Assembly: GCF_000733935.1 (NCBI RefSeq)
Contig: NZ_JPON01000001.1
Coordinates: 2,907,501-2,971,500 of the forward strand
Reading direction: 5' to 3'
Source: Methylomarinum vadi
Lineage (GTDB): Bacteria > Pseudomonadota > Gammaproteobacteria > Methylococcales > Methylomonadaceae
DNA length: 64,000 nt
Shown: piece by piece, positions 38,760 to 47,915 of the stretch
Layout of the letters: each line of letters begins with the position of its first letter
How positions within the stretch are numbered: position 1 is the first letter of the stretch
Made by a program: the position numbers and the translations under genes
Notes under the pieces: model-generated
The model's database searches: none
Seen by the model: only the letters and a program-made list of their open reading frames with translations
Told to the model about the DNA's origin: nothing

Positions 38760-39455
38760 ATGATGGCATTTCAGCAAATCGCCGACAATTTATGGATACA
38801 TGACGGTGAGACGGTTCGTTTTCTCGGATTGCCGTATTCGACCAGGATGACCGTGGTCAAACTGGACCAACAACGCCTTTGGATTCATTCTCCGATCGGA
38901 TTAACTCCGGTCTTGCAAGAGGAAATCGACAGCATAGGCAAGGTTCGCTACCTGGTTGCGCCCAATAAACTGCATCATTTGTTTTTGTCGTCCTGGCAGG
39001 CGGCATATCCCGAGGCCGAATGCTACGCCGCTCCCGGCTTAATGGCCAAACGCCCCGATTTAGCTTTCGCCAAGGAATTGAATGCGTCCGCCGAGGCGGT
39101 CTGGAAGGGAGAGATCGCGCAAACGTTATTCTCCGGCAGTCCCTGGATGCAAGAAGTGGTGTTTTTCCATATCGATTCTAAAACCCTGATCCTGGCCGAT
39201 TTGATCGAGAATTTCGAACCTTCGGTATTCAATCGCTGGCAGCGCTTTGTGGCCGGATTGACCGGTATAGTGGCGCCGAACGGCAAGACGCCGGTGGATT
39301 GGCGCATGAGTTTTTTGTTCGGCAAAAAACAAGCGCGGGCGGCGCTGGCGACGATGTTGGAATGGCAGCCGGATAATATCGTCATCGCCCATGGCGAATG
39401 CGTGTTCGGTCACGGCACGGATTTTCTGCGGCGTTCGTTTTCCTGGCTGGAATAG
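38760..39455 (+). CDS. DUF4336 domain protein
   Basis: 231 residues, no signal peptide. Characteristic of DUF4336: the opening QIADNLWIHDGETVRFLGLPYSTRM and VAPNKLHHLFLSSW, then the late HGECVFGHGTDFLRRSFSWL. The fold is related to metallo-beta-lactamases, though the full HxHxDH motif is missing, so hydrolase activity is doubtful. It starts with two adjacent ATGs after an AAGGAG ribosome site and follows tetR on the same strand, suggesting co-regulation. Confidence 0.8.
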   Translation: MMAFQQIADNLWIHDGETVRFLGLPYSTRMTVVKLDQQRLWIHSPIGLTPVLQEEIDSIGKVRYLVAPNKLHHLFLSSWQAAYPEAECYAAPGLMAKRPDLAFAKELNASAEAVWKGEIAQTLFSGSPWMQEVVFFHIDSKTLILADLIENFEPSVFNRWQRFVAGLTGIVAPNGKTPVDWRMSFLFGKKQARAALATMLEWQPDNIVIAHGECVFGHGTDFLRRSFSWLE

Positions 39456-39569
39456 GACAATTTTCTTAAGGCTGAAAGATGCCGTAAGGATCCATTCAGT
39501 CCGCCGGCGCTGTCGCGAATAGTGCGATTGCTCGTTGCGGGCAAAAACGCTCACGAGTTCGAAGGGGGG

Positions 39570-40499
39570 CTATTGCGGACGGGACCAACGCAACGGCAGG
39601 GTATTGTTCAGCCACAGTCCGCGTTCGAGTCGAAAGGTCCACAATCGGCTGGCGCCGGGAAAAAGAGAGATATCGGGCGAATCCCAGAGGATTTCGACCG
39701 TGCCGGTCATTGTCAGTAAGTTGCCGTTGTTAAAATCGATGAACAACAATCCGGCCCGCGGATTTTCCACGAAGTTACCAAGCGTATTGAAATAATTATT
39801 TCCCTGGTAATCGGGGATGGTCAAACAGCGATCATCGTCTATCCGAATGAATCCGCTGTTGCCGCCCCGGTGCGAGACGTCGGCGCCCTCGCTGGCTTCG
39901 CCGCCGTTGGCCATATGGCTGGCGACGAAGAAAGTGTCGCTGTTGCCGATTAGCTCAGTGGCTTGCGTGTCGAGCCGGTTTAGCTCGATGGCGCTGGATG
40001 GCGGCAGCGTTTCGGGGTTTATTATTTGAATCGCGCGGGTTTGAATATATTTCGGGCAATTGCCGAAAGCCTGGACGACGCGGAGTTCCATGCCGTCCGT
40101 GGTGACCCGGTCAATTATGCCAGCTACCCGGTTACGGCGCCGGCTGCTCAGATCGATACCGAGCAGTCCGAGGCGCGTGCCGGCGGTGGTGACTTCGTTC
40201 AGCGGGTCTCCCGCAACGGGCTTGGCGTGGATGTGAAGGGTGCGATTGTGCGGAGAAGTCAGCAAACCGGACTGTTTGAACAATATCGATGCCCAAGGGC
40301 GGCCGTCCCGGTCGGCATGGCCGAGGAACGCATACTTCAGACCACTATAAAAATCACGATGTTGTTCGGTCAAAAAGCTGCGGATGGCGCGGTGGCCCAT
40401 ACGCTCGATTTTGTCGCGCACGCCGAGTTTTTGTTGAATATGGCGTTCGCCTTTATGGAAAGGCGATGAGGGAGAGTTCGTAGAAATTGCTTCAGTCAT
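39570..40499 (-). CDS. Pyridoxamine 5'-phosphate oxidase-like FMN-binding protein
   Basis: 309 residues. Split-barrel flavin-binding segments are visible: FLGHADRDGRPWASILF near 55, FFVASHMANGGEASEGADVSHRGG near 190, and NYFNTLGNFVENPRAGLLFIDF near 235. This matches the broad PNPOx-like family found alone or fused to ferredoxin-reductase domains. No such fusion is present here. Substrate unknown. It lies downstream of the GST gene on the same strand with a 100-bp gap, so membership of the sigma-54 operon is possible but not certain. Confidence 0.8.
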   Translation of the reverse strand: MTEAISTNSPSSPFHKGERHIQQKLGVRDKIERMGHRAIRSFLTEQHRDFYSGLKYAFLGHADRDGRPWASILFKQSGLLTSPHNRTLHIHAKPVAGDPLNEVTTAGTRLGLLGIDLSSRRRNRVAGIIDRVTTDGMELRVVQAFGNCPKYIQTRAIQIINPETLPPSSAIELNRLDTQATELIGNSDTFFVASHMANGGEASEGADVSHRGGNSGFIRIDDDRCLTIPDYQGNNYFNTLGNFVENPRAGLLFIDFNNGNLLTMTGTVEILWDSPDISLFPGASRLWTFRLERGLWLNNTLPLRWSRPQ

Positions 40500-40599
40500 A
40501 AGTCACCTTCTGAAAAAGAGACTGCCGGGCCTGAGGGTGCCGCGGCAGGCTGAGGCGAGAGAGCTTGCATACGAAGCGATAGTTCGTAATGATTAATTT

Positions 40600-41223
40600 C
40601 TAGGCGGCCAGGCCGATCGCAGAGTGCTGCATCGGCGCGAAGCCCGGCAGCGACTCAATGCGCCTTAACCAGGCTTGGATATGCGGGTAATCTTCCAATG
40701 AAACGCCGCCCTCCGGAGCCAATGCGATATAGCTGTAGTTTGCGATATCGGCGATGGTCGGGTATTCGGCCGCCAGCCAGTCGCGTTGCCGTAAATGTTT
40801 TTCCAGCGTGCTCAGCAGTTGGTGGGCGACGTCGATCGGCCTGGTTTTGTCTAACGGCAAATCGAACAAGTTGATCAAGCGAGCGGTTGCCGGGCCATAC
40901 GCCACCGGACCCGCGGAGACGGCGAGAAAGCGCTGTACTTCGGCCGCGCCGGCGGGTTCGATCGGCAACCAGGTATGCGCGTGATCGTATTGATTGGCGA
41001 GATAGACCAGGATCGCGTGGGAGTCGGCGATGGTGAGGTCGCCGTCCTCCAATACCGGCACTTGTCCGAAAATGTTTTTTGCCAGAAATGTCGCTTGTTT
41101 TTGTTCGCCGTGCAGCAGGTCGACATCGATCAGCTCGGCTTCGAGTCCGAGAATAGACAGAAACAGCTCGACGCGGTGGGCGTTGCCGGATAAAGGGTGG
41201 CGGTATAATCTCAATTGGCTCAT
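40600..41223 (-). CDS. Glutathione S-transferase
   Basis: 207 residues from the ATG at 41223. N-terminal thioredoxin-like domain (LRLYRHPLSGNAHRVELFLSIL; cis-Pro QVPVLEDGD; IADSHAILVYLA) and an all-helical C-terminal domain (WLAAEYPTIADIANYSYIA). It conjugates or reduces electrophiles with glutathione in the cytoplasm. The catalytic position appears to be Ser (HPLSGN). The glutaredoxin gene is 25 bp upstream on the same strand. An upstream frame extension is not supported by similarity. Confidence 0.93.
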   Translation of the reverse strand: MSQLRLYRHPLSGNAHRVELFLSILGLEAELIDVDLLHGEQKQATFLAKNIFGQVPVLEDGDLTIADSHAILVYLANQYDHAHTWLPIEPAGAAEVQRFLAVSAGPVAYGPATARLINLFDLPLDKTRPIDVAHQLLSTLEKHLRQRDWLAAEYPTIADIANYSYIALAPEGGVSLEDYPHIQAWLRRIESLPGFAPMQHSAIGLAA

Positions 41224-41248
41224 CGGTATTCTCCTGAGAATGATATGG

Positions 41249-41509
41249 TTAAAGTATGTTGCATTGTGTGATGTCGAATTCACTGCTGGCGAGCAACGCG
41301 GCCAGTTCGGTGTATCCACCGATCGGTTGTTGCTGAAGGAAAATTTGCGGTACGGTGCGCCGGCCGCTTTGCGCTAACAAATGTTGGGCTTCCGCCCCGT
41401 CCCTGTGCAGGTCGACTTCGCGATAGGCGATCCGATGTTTTTGCAGCAATTGTTTGGCGGAATGGCAGTAGCCGCAGTTGGGGCTGGTCAAGATGGTTAC
41501 GTCTTTCAT
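41249..41509 (-). CDS. grxC: Glutaredoxin (GrxC-type)
   Basis: 86 residues. The dithiol active site CGYC lies at residues 12-15, with the cis-Pro TVPQIF and GGYTEL glutathione-binding motifs. It reduces protein disulphides and glutathionyl adducts using glutathione. It lies between the NTF2-like gene (13 bp upstream) and GST (25 bp downstream), forming a compact thiol-redox operon controlled from the sigma-54 promoter at 42013-42028. Confidence 0.95.
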   Translation of the reverse strand: MKDVTILTSPNCGYCHSAKQLLQKHRIAYREVDLHRDGAEAQHLLAQSGRRTVPQIFLQQQPIGGYTELAALLASSEFDITQCNIL

Positions 41510-41522
41510 TCGATACTCCTCG

Positions 41523-41975
41523 TTAAGCTAATTCGCGATCCGTTTCCCGGATCGGTTTGTCGTTGATGCTGGCGATGCGCCGCCGCATCAGGCCGTTATC
41601 GTCAAATTCCCACAATTCGTTGCCGTACGAGCGATACCATTGGCCGGCATCGTCGTGCCATTCGTAACGGAAAGTGACGGCGATGCGGTTGGCGGCGAAG
41701 CACCACAATTCTTTTTTCAGCCGATAATCCAATTCCTTGTCCCATTTACGGGTCAGAAATTCGATGATCTTTTCCCGTCCCGAAAATATTTCGGAGCGGT
41801 TGCGCCATTCGCTGTCTAGCGTATAAGCGCCGGCGACTTTGACAGGATCTTTGCTGTTCCAGGCATTTTCGGCCAGTTGGACTTTTTCCGTCGCGGTGGC
41901 TTGCGTAAACGGCGGCAGCGGCGGTCTGGAGTCGCCGTAAGGGCGCGTCGAGATCGCTGTAATGGTTTGTGGCAT
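41523..41975 (-). CDS. NTF2-like (DUF1348) protein
   Basis: 150 residues from the ATG at 41975, which has a strong GGAGG ribosome site (minus strand) 6-10 bases before it. Family signatures: [74 protein letters not shown]. These small alpha-plus-beta proteins are cytoplasmic and of unknown function, often predicted to be stress-induced. First gene of the operon with grxC and gst. Confidence 0.85.
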   Translation of the reverse strand: MPQTITAISTRPYGDSRPPLPPFTQATATEKVQLAENAWNSKDPVKVAGAYTLDSEWRNRSEIFSGREKIIEFLTRKWDKELDYRLKKELWCFAANRIAVTFRYEWHDDAGQWYRSYGNELWEFDDNGLMRRRIASINDKPIRETDRELA

Positions 41976-42012
41976 ATCATCCTCCAAAAAAATCGAAAGT
42001 CGATTCGGTTAT

Positions 42013-42028
42013 TGCAGAGGCCGTGCCA
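42013..42028 (-). promoter_or_regulatory. Sigma-54 (RpoN) promoter of the NTF2-grxC-gst operon
   Basis: Read on the minus strand: TGGCACGGCCTCTGCA. This fits the TGGCACG-N4-TTGCA consensus at all but one base, with the invariant GG and GC spaced correctly. It lies 38 bp before the first start codon, in the gap between the operon and its presumed sigma-54 activator gene. Confidence 0.8.
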
Positions 42029-42115
42029 GAGTTGATAATGAACCTAAAAACTTTTATTAAACAAGGAATTGGCGGAAATTTGGCGGGAAGAAAAGGAAGA
42101 GTAAAAAGAACTTCG

Positions 42116-42133
42116 TTTACGAAATGTCGTAAA
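42116..42133. promoter_or_regulatory. Candidate upstream activator site for the sigma-54 promoter
   Basis: TTTACGAAATGTCGTAAA: 7-bp arms TTTACGA and TCGTAAA around a 4-base spacer. It is about 90-100 bp upstream of the sigma-54 promoter, the usual distance for an enhancer site bound by a Fis-type helix-turn-helix. Confidence 0.65.
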
Positions 42134-42147
42134 ATTACGCTATCTTG

Positions 42148-43968
42148 TTACTTCGCTTCCAGGGCGCGGCGTATGCCTAGCTTGCTCATGCGCGAGCGTA
42201 GCGTATTAGGGTGCATCTCCAGGATGGCGGCGGCGCCATGCTCGCCGGAAATGCGCCAACCGGTATGTTCCAGCACTTTGATGATATGCGCTTTTTCCAT
42301 TGCCGCCAGCGGTTGCAAGCATTCGGCAGGCGTTTTTTCAGGCACATTGGCTTGATGGAGCTTCGGTATTTGCAGCGTGTCGGTTGACGACAGGATGACG
42401 GCCCGTTCGATGACGTTTTCCAGTTCGCGGACATTGCCCGGCCAAGGATAGTTTTGCAACTGAGTCATGGCCGCTTGCGGGATATGCGTGACGGTCTTGC
42501 CGGTTTTTTGCGCGTATTTAGCGAGGAAGCATTGCGCCAGTAACGAAATATCGTGCTTGCGTTCGCGCAGCGGGGGCAAGGCCAGGGGAAATACGCTGAG
42601 CCGATAAAAGAGGTCTTCGCGAAAACGGCCTTCGGCCGCCATTTGTTTTAAATCGCGGTGGGTCGCGGCGAGAACCCGCACGTCGATGTTACGGGTTTTG
42701 GCGTCGCCCAGGCGTTCGATTTCGCCCTCCTGCAATACCCGCAGCAACTTGGCTTGCAATTCCAGCGGCAATTCGCCGATTTCATCGAGAAAAATCGTGC
42801 CTTCGTGAGCCAGTTCGAAACGGCCAATGCGCCGCGCGGTCGCACCGGTGAAGCTGCCTTTTTCGTGGCCGAACAGTTCGCTTTCGATCAGGTTGGCGGG
42901 CAAGGCGGCGCAGTTGACCTTGACCAACGGCCGATCCTTGCGCCGGCTGAGAGTGTGCAGGGCGCGCGCGAACAATTCTTTGCCGGTGCCGGTTTCTCCC
43001 AGAATCAAAACCGTGGTATCGGTCGGAGCGACCTGCTCAACCTGGCGCAATGCCGACTGCAAAGCCGGGCTTTGGCCGAGGATGTCGCCGAAATGGTGGT
43101 TCAGGTTGATTTGCTCCTGAAGATAGGTATTTTCCGCCTGCAAACGGTTCTTCAATTGCTTGATTTCCGCCAGCGCCGTTTTGAGCTTTTCCTCGGCCAG
43201 TTTGCGTTCGCTGATGTCGCGAAATACCACGACGACGCCTTGCAGCCGGTCGTTTTCTAACACCGGAGTGCTGACGAAATCGACGGGGAAACTGGAGCCG
43301 TCATGGCGCCAAAAGCGCTTGTCGCTGACTTCGAAGCGGCGTTTGCCGTTGATAATGTTATGTACCGGGCAGTACTCCTCGGCCCTGGGCTCGTCGCGGC
43401 CAAAAATGTCGTGGATGGTGTGGCCGCGCAATTCCCGGTCCGGCCAGGCCAGCAACGCCGCGGCGGTGGGGTTGATGAAGGTGACATTTCCTTCGCAATC
43501 GAAGCCGCAGATACCTTCTCCGGCGGCGGTTAGTAGCAATTCGTTTTGACGCTGCAAGCGAATGACGGCGGCTTCCGCGCGGTTAAGTTTGCTGACATCC
43601 TGGAAGATGACTACCGCGCCGATGATGGCGCCGTTTTCCCAAATCGGCGTACTGGTGTAGTGTACCGGGAAAAAGCCGCCGTTCTTGTGCCAGAAGATTT
43701 CATCGGTGACATGATGTACCTCGCCGTCATTCAGCGTGGCATAAATCGGGCATTCATGGTGAGGATAGGGTTCGCCGTTGCGCTTTGTATGATGATGCAG
43801 CTCATGCACCGGTTTGCCGATGACATCGGTTTCGTTCCAGCCGGTCAGCGCGATCGCCGCCGGATTGGCGAAGGTGGCTTTGCCCTCTTTGTCCAGGCCG
43901 TAAATGCCTTCTCCGGCGGCGTTGAGGATCAATTCGTGGCGTCTCAGGACTTGTTCGGGAGTCGGCAT
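42148..43968 (-). CDS. Sigma-54-dependent transcriptional activator, PAS-PAS-AAA+-Fis
   Basis: 606 residues. Two PAS sensor domains (about 8-115 and 130-245, each with an [20 protein letters not shown] opening) and a short coiled coil (about 255-290). The AAA+ domain has Walker [12 protein letters not shown] near 325, a GSFTGA loop (variant of GAFTGA, contacting sigma-54) and Walker B. A C-terminal Fis helix-turn-helix follows ([16 protein letters not shown]). There is no response-regulator domain, so it probably senses a small molecule or redox state through PAS. It is encoded directly upstream of a sigma-54 promoter driving NTF2-grxC-gst, its likely target. Confidence 0.92.
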   Translation of the reverse strand: MPTPEQVLRRHELILNAAGEGIYGLDKEGKATFANPAAIALTGWNETDVIGKPVHELHHHTKRNGEPYPHHECPIYATLNDGEVHHVTDEIFWHKNGGFFPVHYTSTPIWENGAIIGAVVIFQDVSKLNRAEAAVIRLQRQNELLLTAAGEGICGFDCEGNVTFINPTAAALLAWPDRELRGHTIHDIFGRDEPRAEEYCPVHNIINGKRRFEVSDKRFWRHDGSSFPVDFVSTPVLENDRLQGVVVVFRDISERKLAEEKLKTALAEIKQLKNRLQAENTYLQEQINLNHHFGDILGQSPALQSALRQVEQVAPTDTTVLILGETGTGKELFARALHTLSRRKDRPLVKVNCAALPANLIESELFGHEKGSFTGATARRIGRFELAHEGTIFLDEIGELPLELQAKLLRVLQEGEIERLGDAKTRNIDVRVLAATHRDLKQMAAEGRFREDLFYRLSVFPLALPPLRERKHDISLLAQCFLAKYAQKTGKTVTHIPQAAMTQLQNYPWPGNVRELENVIERAVILSSTDTLQIPKLHQANVPEKTPAECLQPLAAMEKAHIIKVLEHTGWRISGEHGAAAILEMHPNTLRSRMSKLGIRRALEAK

Positions 43969-44252
43969 ACTTTTGCGCCATTAAGCTCGCTCGGCAGTTG
44001 ATAGGCCTGGATGGCCTGGCGCCTGCGCCAGTCTTTTCCGGCCGTGCGTAAAGCTATTATGCCCAGGTGAGGCCGGTGCGACAACTATAATCGAGAGTCG
44101 CTTGCAATAGCGCGGGGCGTTGTTTGAGGGGCCGTTGGATGTTGCGGAGTCGTCAATTCCGTAGGGAGGGGGAAGGCGGTGAAAAAGCCTGGCGACTTGT
44201 TGACGCCAGACTCTTAAACACTCGACTAAAGCTCGTTGGCATTATCGCCGCT

Positions 44253-44648
44253 TTAGAAAGAATGGTATTTGCTTTTAACTTCTTTGAAGATGTCAAGCGC
44301 TTCAGTCGCCAAGGCTTGCGCTTTTTCCTTATCGCCTTTTCTGAAGGCGGAACGCGATTTTGCGATTCTGGAGTTGGCTTTTGAACGTAATCTGTCGACG
44401 ACATTGCTTTCGATTCTTTTCGATGCTTGTTTGGTAGCTTTTAACAGTCCCAGAACGGTGTCTTCATCCGCTCCGCTTTGCATGGCGGCAACGGCTTTTT
44501 CCGAGTTGCTGATGGCATCCTCGATTGCTTGGCTGACTTCCTCGGCCGTTGCGTTTTCGATTTTTCCGGCCGCCATAGTGGCAGGCGCGGTGGCGAACAT
44601 GGCAACGCTGACAAAAACCGCCAGCAATACTTTTCTTAATAAATCCAT
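44253..44648 (-). CDS. Hypothetical small periplasmic helical protein
   Basis: 131 residues. Clear Sec signal peptide (about 1-27, ending ATMA|AG). The mature part is short, lysine-rich and predicted as two or three long helices without cysteines or histidine clusters. No family recognised. Monocistronic, between the sigma-54 activator and the haem operon. It could be a periplasmic stress or chaperone-like protein, but this is a guess. Confidence 0.7.
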   Translation of the reverse strand: MDLLRKVLLAVFVSVAMFATAPATMAAGKIENATAEEVSQAIEDAISNSEKAVAAMQSGADEDTVLGLLKATKQASKRIESNVVDRLRSKANSRIAKSRSAFRKGDKEKAQALATEALDIFKEVKSKYHSF

Positions 44649-45011
44649 TAGTTATATAACCTCAATAATTTGTATCGGTAAGTTTTGTGTGCGGTAAAAA
44701 GGAATCGCACCTTCGGGATTCTAACATGGTGAAGGAAAAATTATTTAAAAATAATAGCTTACAAATTGTGTGGTAGTTTGTGCTCGATTGAGGCTAAAAC
44801 GAGTCGGCGGGGTCTAGCTGTTTCGAGTTAGCGACGGGTCGGTTTCTATGCCAAATTCGAACGATTTTGGCAGGCATGAATGAGAACAGGCTATTGGGAA
44901 CTTAGCCTGCATTGGCAACTGAGTTAGGAAAAGGCCGGCATTTCATTTGCCGGGATTTTAAATGCGATTCAGTTTACAATACTCACTTTTAACTGTTTTT
45001 CAGGATGAGTT
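44649..45011. other. Intergenic region upstream of hemC
   Basis: 363 bp without a gene. AT-rich toward hemC, with a TACAAT -10-like hexamer at 44975-44980, but no convincing -35 at normal spacing. GGCCGGCATTTCATTTGCCGG near 44932-44952 can fold into a small hairpin. This is the only candidate promoter region for the hemCDXY operon. Confidence 0.45.
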
Positions 45012-45944
45012 TTGGCTGAAAAGATAATTCGTATCGCAACCCGAAAAAGTCCCTTGGCGTTATGGCAGGCCGAGCATGTCGCGGAGCGTCTGCAACAGGC
45101 TTTTCCGGAAGTGCAAGCGGAATTGGTGACGATGGTGACGCGCGGCGATAAATTATTGGATGCGCCATTGGCGAAAGTGGGGGGCAAGGGACTGTTCGTT
45201 AAGGAGTTGGAGCAAGGCATGCAGGAAGGAACGGCCGACATTGCCGTGCACTCGATGAAGGATGTGCCTGTCGAATTTCCTCCCGGCCTGCATCTGGCCG
45301 TAATTCTGGAGCGCGAAGACCCTACCGACGCCTTTGTCTCCAATCGCTACGCGTCCTTGAACGATTTGCCCGGCAATGCTCGTATCGGTACGTGTAGCTT
45401 GCGTCGGCAATGCCAGATCAAACAACGTTTCCCCGATGCGGAAATTCTCAATTTGCGCGGCAATGTCAATACCCGCCTGGCCAAACTGGATGCCGGCGAG
45501 TTCGATGCCATCATTCTGGCTTCGGCCGGTTTGAAACGCCTGGGGATGGAGGACAGAATCGCCGAATCGCTGGATCCGTCCGTCAGTCTTCCGGCCATCG
45601 GCCAGGGGGCGATTGGTATCGAATGCCGGTCCGACGATAGCGAGATCAATACTTATTTACAGGCGTTGCATGACGAAGACACGACGATCCGCCTGCGTGC
45701 GGAACGAGCGATGAATGCGCGTTTGAATGGCGGTTGCCAAGTGCCGATCGCCGGGTTTGCCGAATTGCGGGATGGAGGGATTTACATGCGCGGTTTGGTC
45801 GGAACGCCGGATGGGGCGGTGGTCTACCGCGCCGAGGCCAGCGGAACCGTGGATCAGGCCGAACAGATCGGACGAGGCATCGCGGAAGAGTTGCTGGAAC
45901 AAGGCGCCGACAAGGTCTTGCAACAATTGTACGAGCAACAGTAA
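45012..45944 (+). CDS. hemC: Porphobilinogen deaminase (hydroxymethylbilane synthase)
   Basis: 310 residues. Polymerises four porphobilinogens into hydroxymethylbilane. Signatures: [16 protein letters not shown] at the N-terminus, [38 protein letters not shown], and [14 protein letters not shown], whose cysteine carries the dipyrromethane cofactor. The start is a TTG at 45012, because the nearby ATG at 45005 is out of frame and stops after four codons. First gene of the haem operon. Confidence 0.96.
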   Translation: MAEKIIRIATRKSPLALWQAEHVAERLQQAFPEVQAELVTMVTRGDKLLDAPLAKVGGKGLFVKELEQGMQEGTADIAVHSMKDVPVEFPPGLHLAVILEREDPTDAFVSNRYASLNDLPGNARIGTCSLRRQCQIKQRFPDAEILNLRGNVNTRLAKLDAGEFDAIILASAGLKRLGMEDRIAESLDPSVSLPAIGQGAIGIECRSDDSEINTYLQALHDEDTTIRLRAERAMNARLNGGCQVPIAGFAELRDGGIYMRGLVGTPDGAVVYRAEASGTVDQAEQIGRGIAEELLEQGADKVLQQLYEQQ

Positions 45945-45969
45945 CAGTCAAGCGCAACGGTATGACGCT

Positions 45970-46728
45970 TTGAACGAGCAATTGCAAGCCAAGCGGATTC
46001 TGGTGACCCGGCCTCGTCATCAAGCTGGGAACTTATGCCGTTTGATCGAGCAACAAGGCGGTGTCGCGGTCAGGTTCCCAACATTGGAGATTCAAGCGCT
46101 TGAACGGCCGGAGACGATCGCCGCCAGGGTGGCAGCCCTGGAGCATGTCGACTGGCTTATATTTATCAGCGCCAATGCGGTAAATTTTGTGCTTAACTCG
46201 AACAGTGGCACAATAAACCGATTGCGGCGGCTGCGGCTTGCGGCGGTCGGTAAGGCAACGGCCAAGGCCCTGCAAAACAACGGCTTGACGGTGGATTTGT
46301 TGCCCCAACATGGGTTCGATAGCGAGTCCTTGTTGCGGACGCCGGCCATGTCGGCTGTCGACGGTAAGCGATGCGTCATCGTGCGCGGGCAGGGAGGCCG
46401 GGAAATATTGGTCGATACGCTGCGTGAACGCGGCGCGGACGTCGAATATTTGGAAGTTTATCGGCGCGTGATGCCGCAGGCGGACAATTCCGCGCTGTTG
46501 GAGCGGCTGCGGGAAAATCGGCTTGACGCCATCACCATAACCAGTGGCGAGGCCCTGCGCAATTTGATGGAGATGTTGGGCGGACAGGCATGTTTATTAT
46601 TACCGGTTCCATTGGTCGTGATTAGTCGCCGAATCGGGCAAATGGCCGAAACAATGGGTTTTAAACGGATAGTCGTCAGCGACGGTCCGGCGGATACGTC
46701 GATTTTACAGACATTGATTACGTTATAA
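45970..46728 (+). CDS. hemD: Uroporphyrinogen-III synthase
   Basis: About 252 residues if it begins at the TTG at 45970. The frame is open further upstream, but that part overlaps hemC, and homology starts near AKRILVTRPRHQAGNL. Two similar alpha/beta subdomains typical of HemD: DWLIFISANAVNFV and DAITITSGEALRNLMEML. It cyclises hydroxymethylbilane with inversion of ring D. Located between hemC and hemX, as in many gammaproteobacteria. The exact start is uncertain. Confidence 0.9.
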   Translation: MNEQLQAKRILVTRPRHQAGNLCRLIEQQGGVAVRFPTLEIQALERPETIAARVAALEHVDWLIFISANAVNFVLNSNSGTINRLRRLRLAAVGKATAKALQNNGLTVDLLPQHGFDSESLLRTPAMSAVDGKRCVIVRGQGGREILVDTLRERGADVEYLEVYRRVMPQADNSALLERLRENRLDAITITSGEALRNLMEMLGGQACLLLPVPLVVISRRIGQMAETMGFKRIVVSDGPADTSILQTLITL

Positions 46729-46739
46729 CGGGGAAAACA

Positions 46740-47906
46740 GTGGCCGAAGTGAATGAAGAACAACAAGCCCAGCCGGAAGAGGTCCAAGTGGCAGCGAAAA
46801 AATCCCGCGCCGGCCTCTGGTTTGGCATCATTATCTCCATATGCCTCATCGGGCTGGCCGGGGCCGGATTTTACCTGCTGCAGCAACTGCGCGAGCATCA
46901 GGATACATTGAGTAACCAGGACGAACTGAAGCTGATCGAGCTTAACAAACAATTGAATACCTTCCAGTCGCAAATTGCCGCGATGCAATCTCATTTGGCT
47001 TCCATTGACAACGATGTGTCGAATAAAGACGCGCATTTCAATAAAAAACTGGAGGATTTTTCCCAACTGCATCAGGAAAAACTGGAATCTACCCGCACCG
47101 ACTTGCAACAAGCCGTGAAATTTCTACAACGGCAGTTGGGCAAAACCCGTGGCGATTGGTTGATCGCCGATGCCGAATATTTGTTGAGCGTCGCCAATCA
47201 GCGTTTGCATTTGGTCGGCGACGTCAATACCACTCGGGAAGCGTTAGAAGCGGCCGACCAGCGTTTGCGGGAAAGCGGCGATGCTTCGGTGTTTAAGGTC
47301 AGGGAGCAGATTGCCAAGGAACTGGCCGGATTGAGAACCGTAGAAGTGCCGGACATCGTCGGCATGTATTCCGAACTGCAATTATTGAAGGAAAAGGTGG
47401 TCGATCTGTCGGTTTTTCTGCCTTATGCCGGCAAGGAACCGACCAAGTCGAGCCAGATCCACGACCATAGAATACCCTCGGAGGAAGGCCACGATTTCTT
47501 GAGTGCTATCTTCGGACAGTTGGAAGGCTATGTCACGCTGCGCCATAGCGACCAACCCATCAAGGAAATTCTGACGCCGGAGGAGGCGATTTTCATCAAG
47601 GATCAAATGGGGGTGAAATTGGAAATGATCAAAATTGCCCTGGTTCAGCAGAATGATGAACTTTATCAAACGGCCATAGACGACGCCAAGCAATGGTTAT
47701 CGCAAAAATTCAGTCAAAATAGTGTGTCAAGACATTTTGCCAGCGAACTCGATAAGTTGAAGGGCATTAAAATTCGGGGGCAGTTTCCCGACATCAGCGG
47801 ATCTTTAAAGATGCTGAGGGATATCAGCAAGCTGAGAATCGAAAATGACAAGGGCATGCTGGAACAACAGGAAAAACCGGCGGTTCAGTCCGAACCAACG
47901 CAATAA
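46740..47906 (+). CDS. hemX: HemX family protein (haem operon membrane protein)
   Basis: 388 residues from a GTG. Acidic N-terminus, one membrane helix (GLWFGIIISICLIGLAGAGFYLL, about 22-44), a coiled coil (about 50-130) and an HemX domain (GDWLIADAEYLLSVANQRLHL...). Although often labelled uroporphyrinogen-III C-methyltransferase, HemX lacks the SAM-methyltransferase motifs and its role is not settled. It may organise the haem enzymes at the membrane with HemY. It overlaps the operon layout hemC-hemD-hemX-hemY. Confidence 0.92.
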   Translation: MAEVNEEQQAQPEEVQVAAKKSRAGLWFGIIISICLIGLAGAGFYLLQQLREHQDTLSNQDELKLIELNKQLNTFQSQIAAMQSHLASIDNDVSNKDAHFNKKLEDFSQLHQEKLESTRTDLQQAVKFLQRQLGKTRGDWLIADAEYLLSVANQRLHLVGDVNTTREALEAADQRLRESGDASVFKVREQIAKELAGLRTVEVPDIVGMYSELQLLKEKVVDLSVFLPYAGKEPTKSSQIHDHRIPSEEGHDFLSAIFGQLEGYVTLRHSDQPIKEILTPEEAIFIKDQMGVKLEMIKIALVQQNDELYQTAIDDAKQWLSQKFSQNSVSRHFASELDKLKGIKIRGQFPDISGSLKMLRDISKLRIENDKGMLEQQEKPAVQSEPTQ

Positions 47907-47915
47907 GGGCGCATT

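Noticed and set aside
45005-45019. ATG at 45005 as the hemC start
   Set aside because: Out of frame and stops after four codons. The TTG at 45012 fits the conserved N-terminus.
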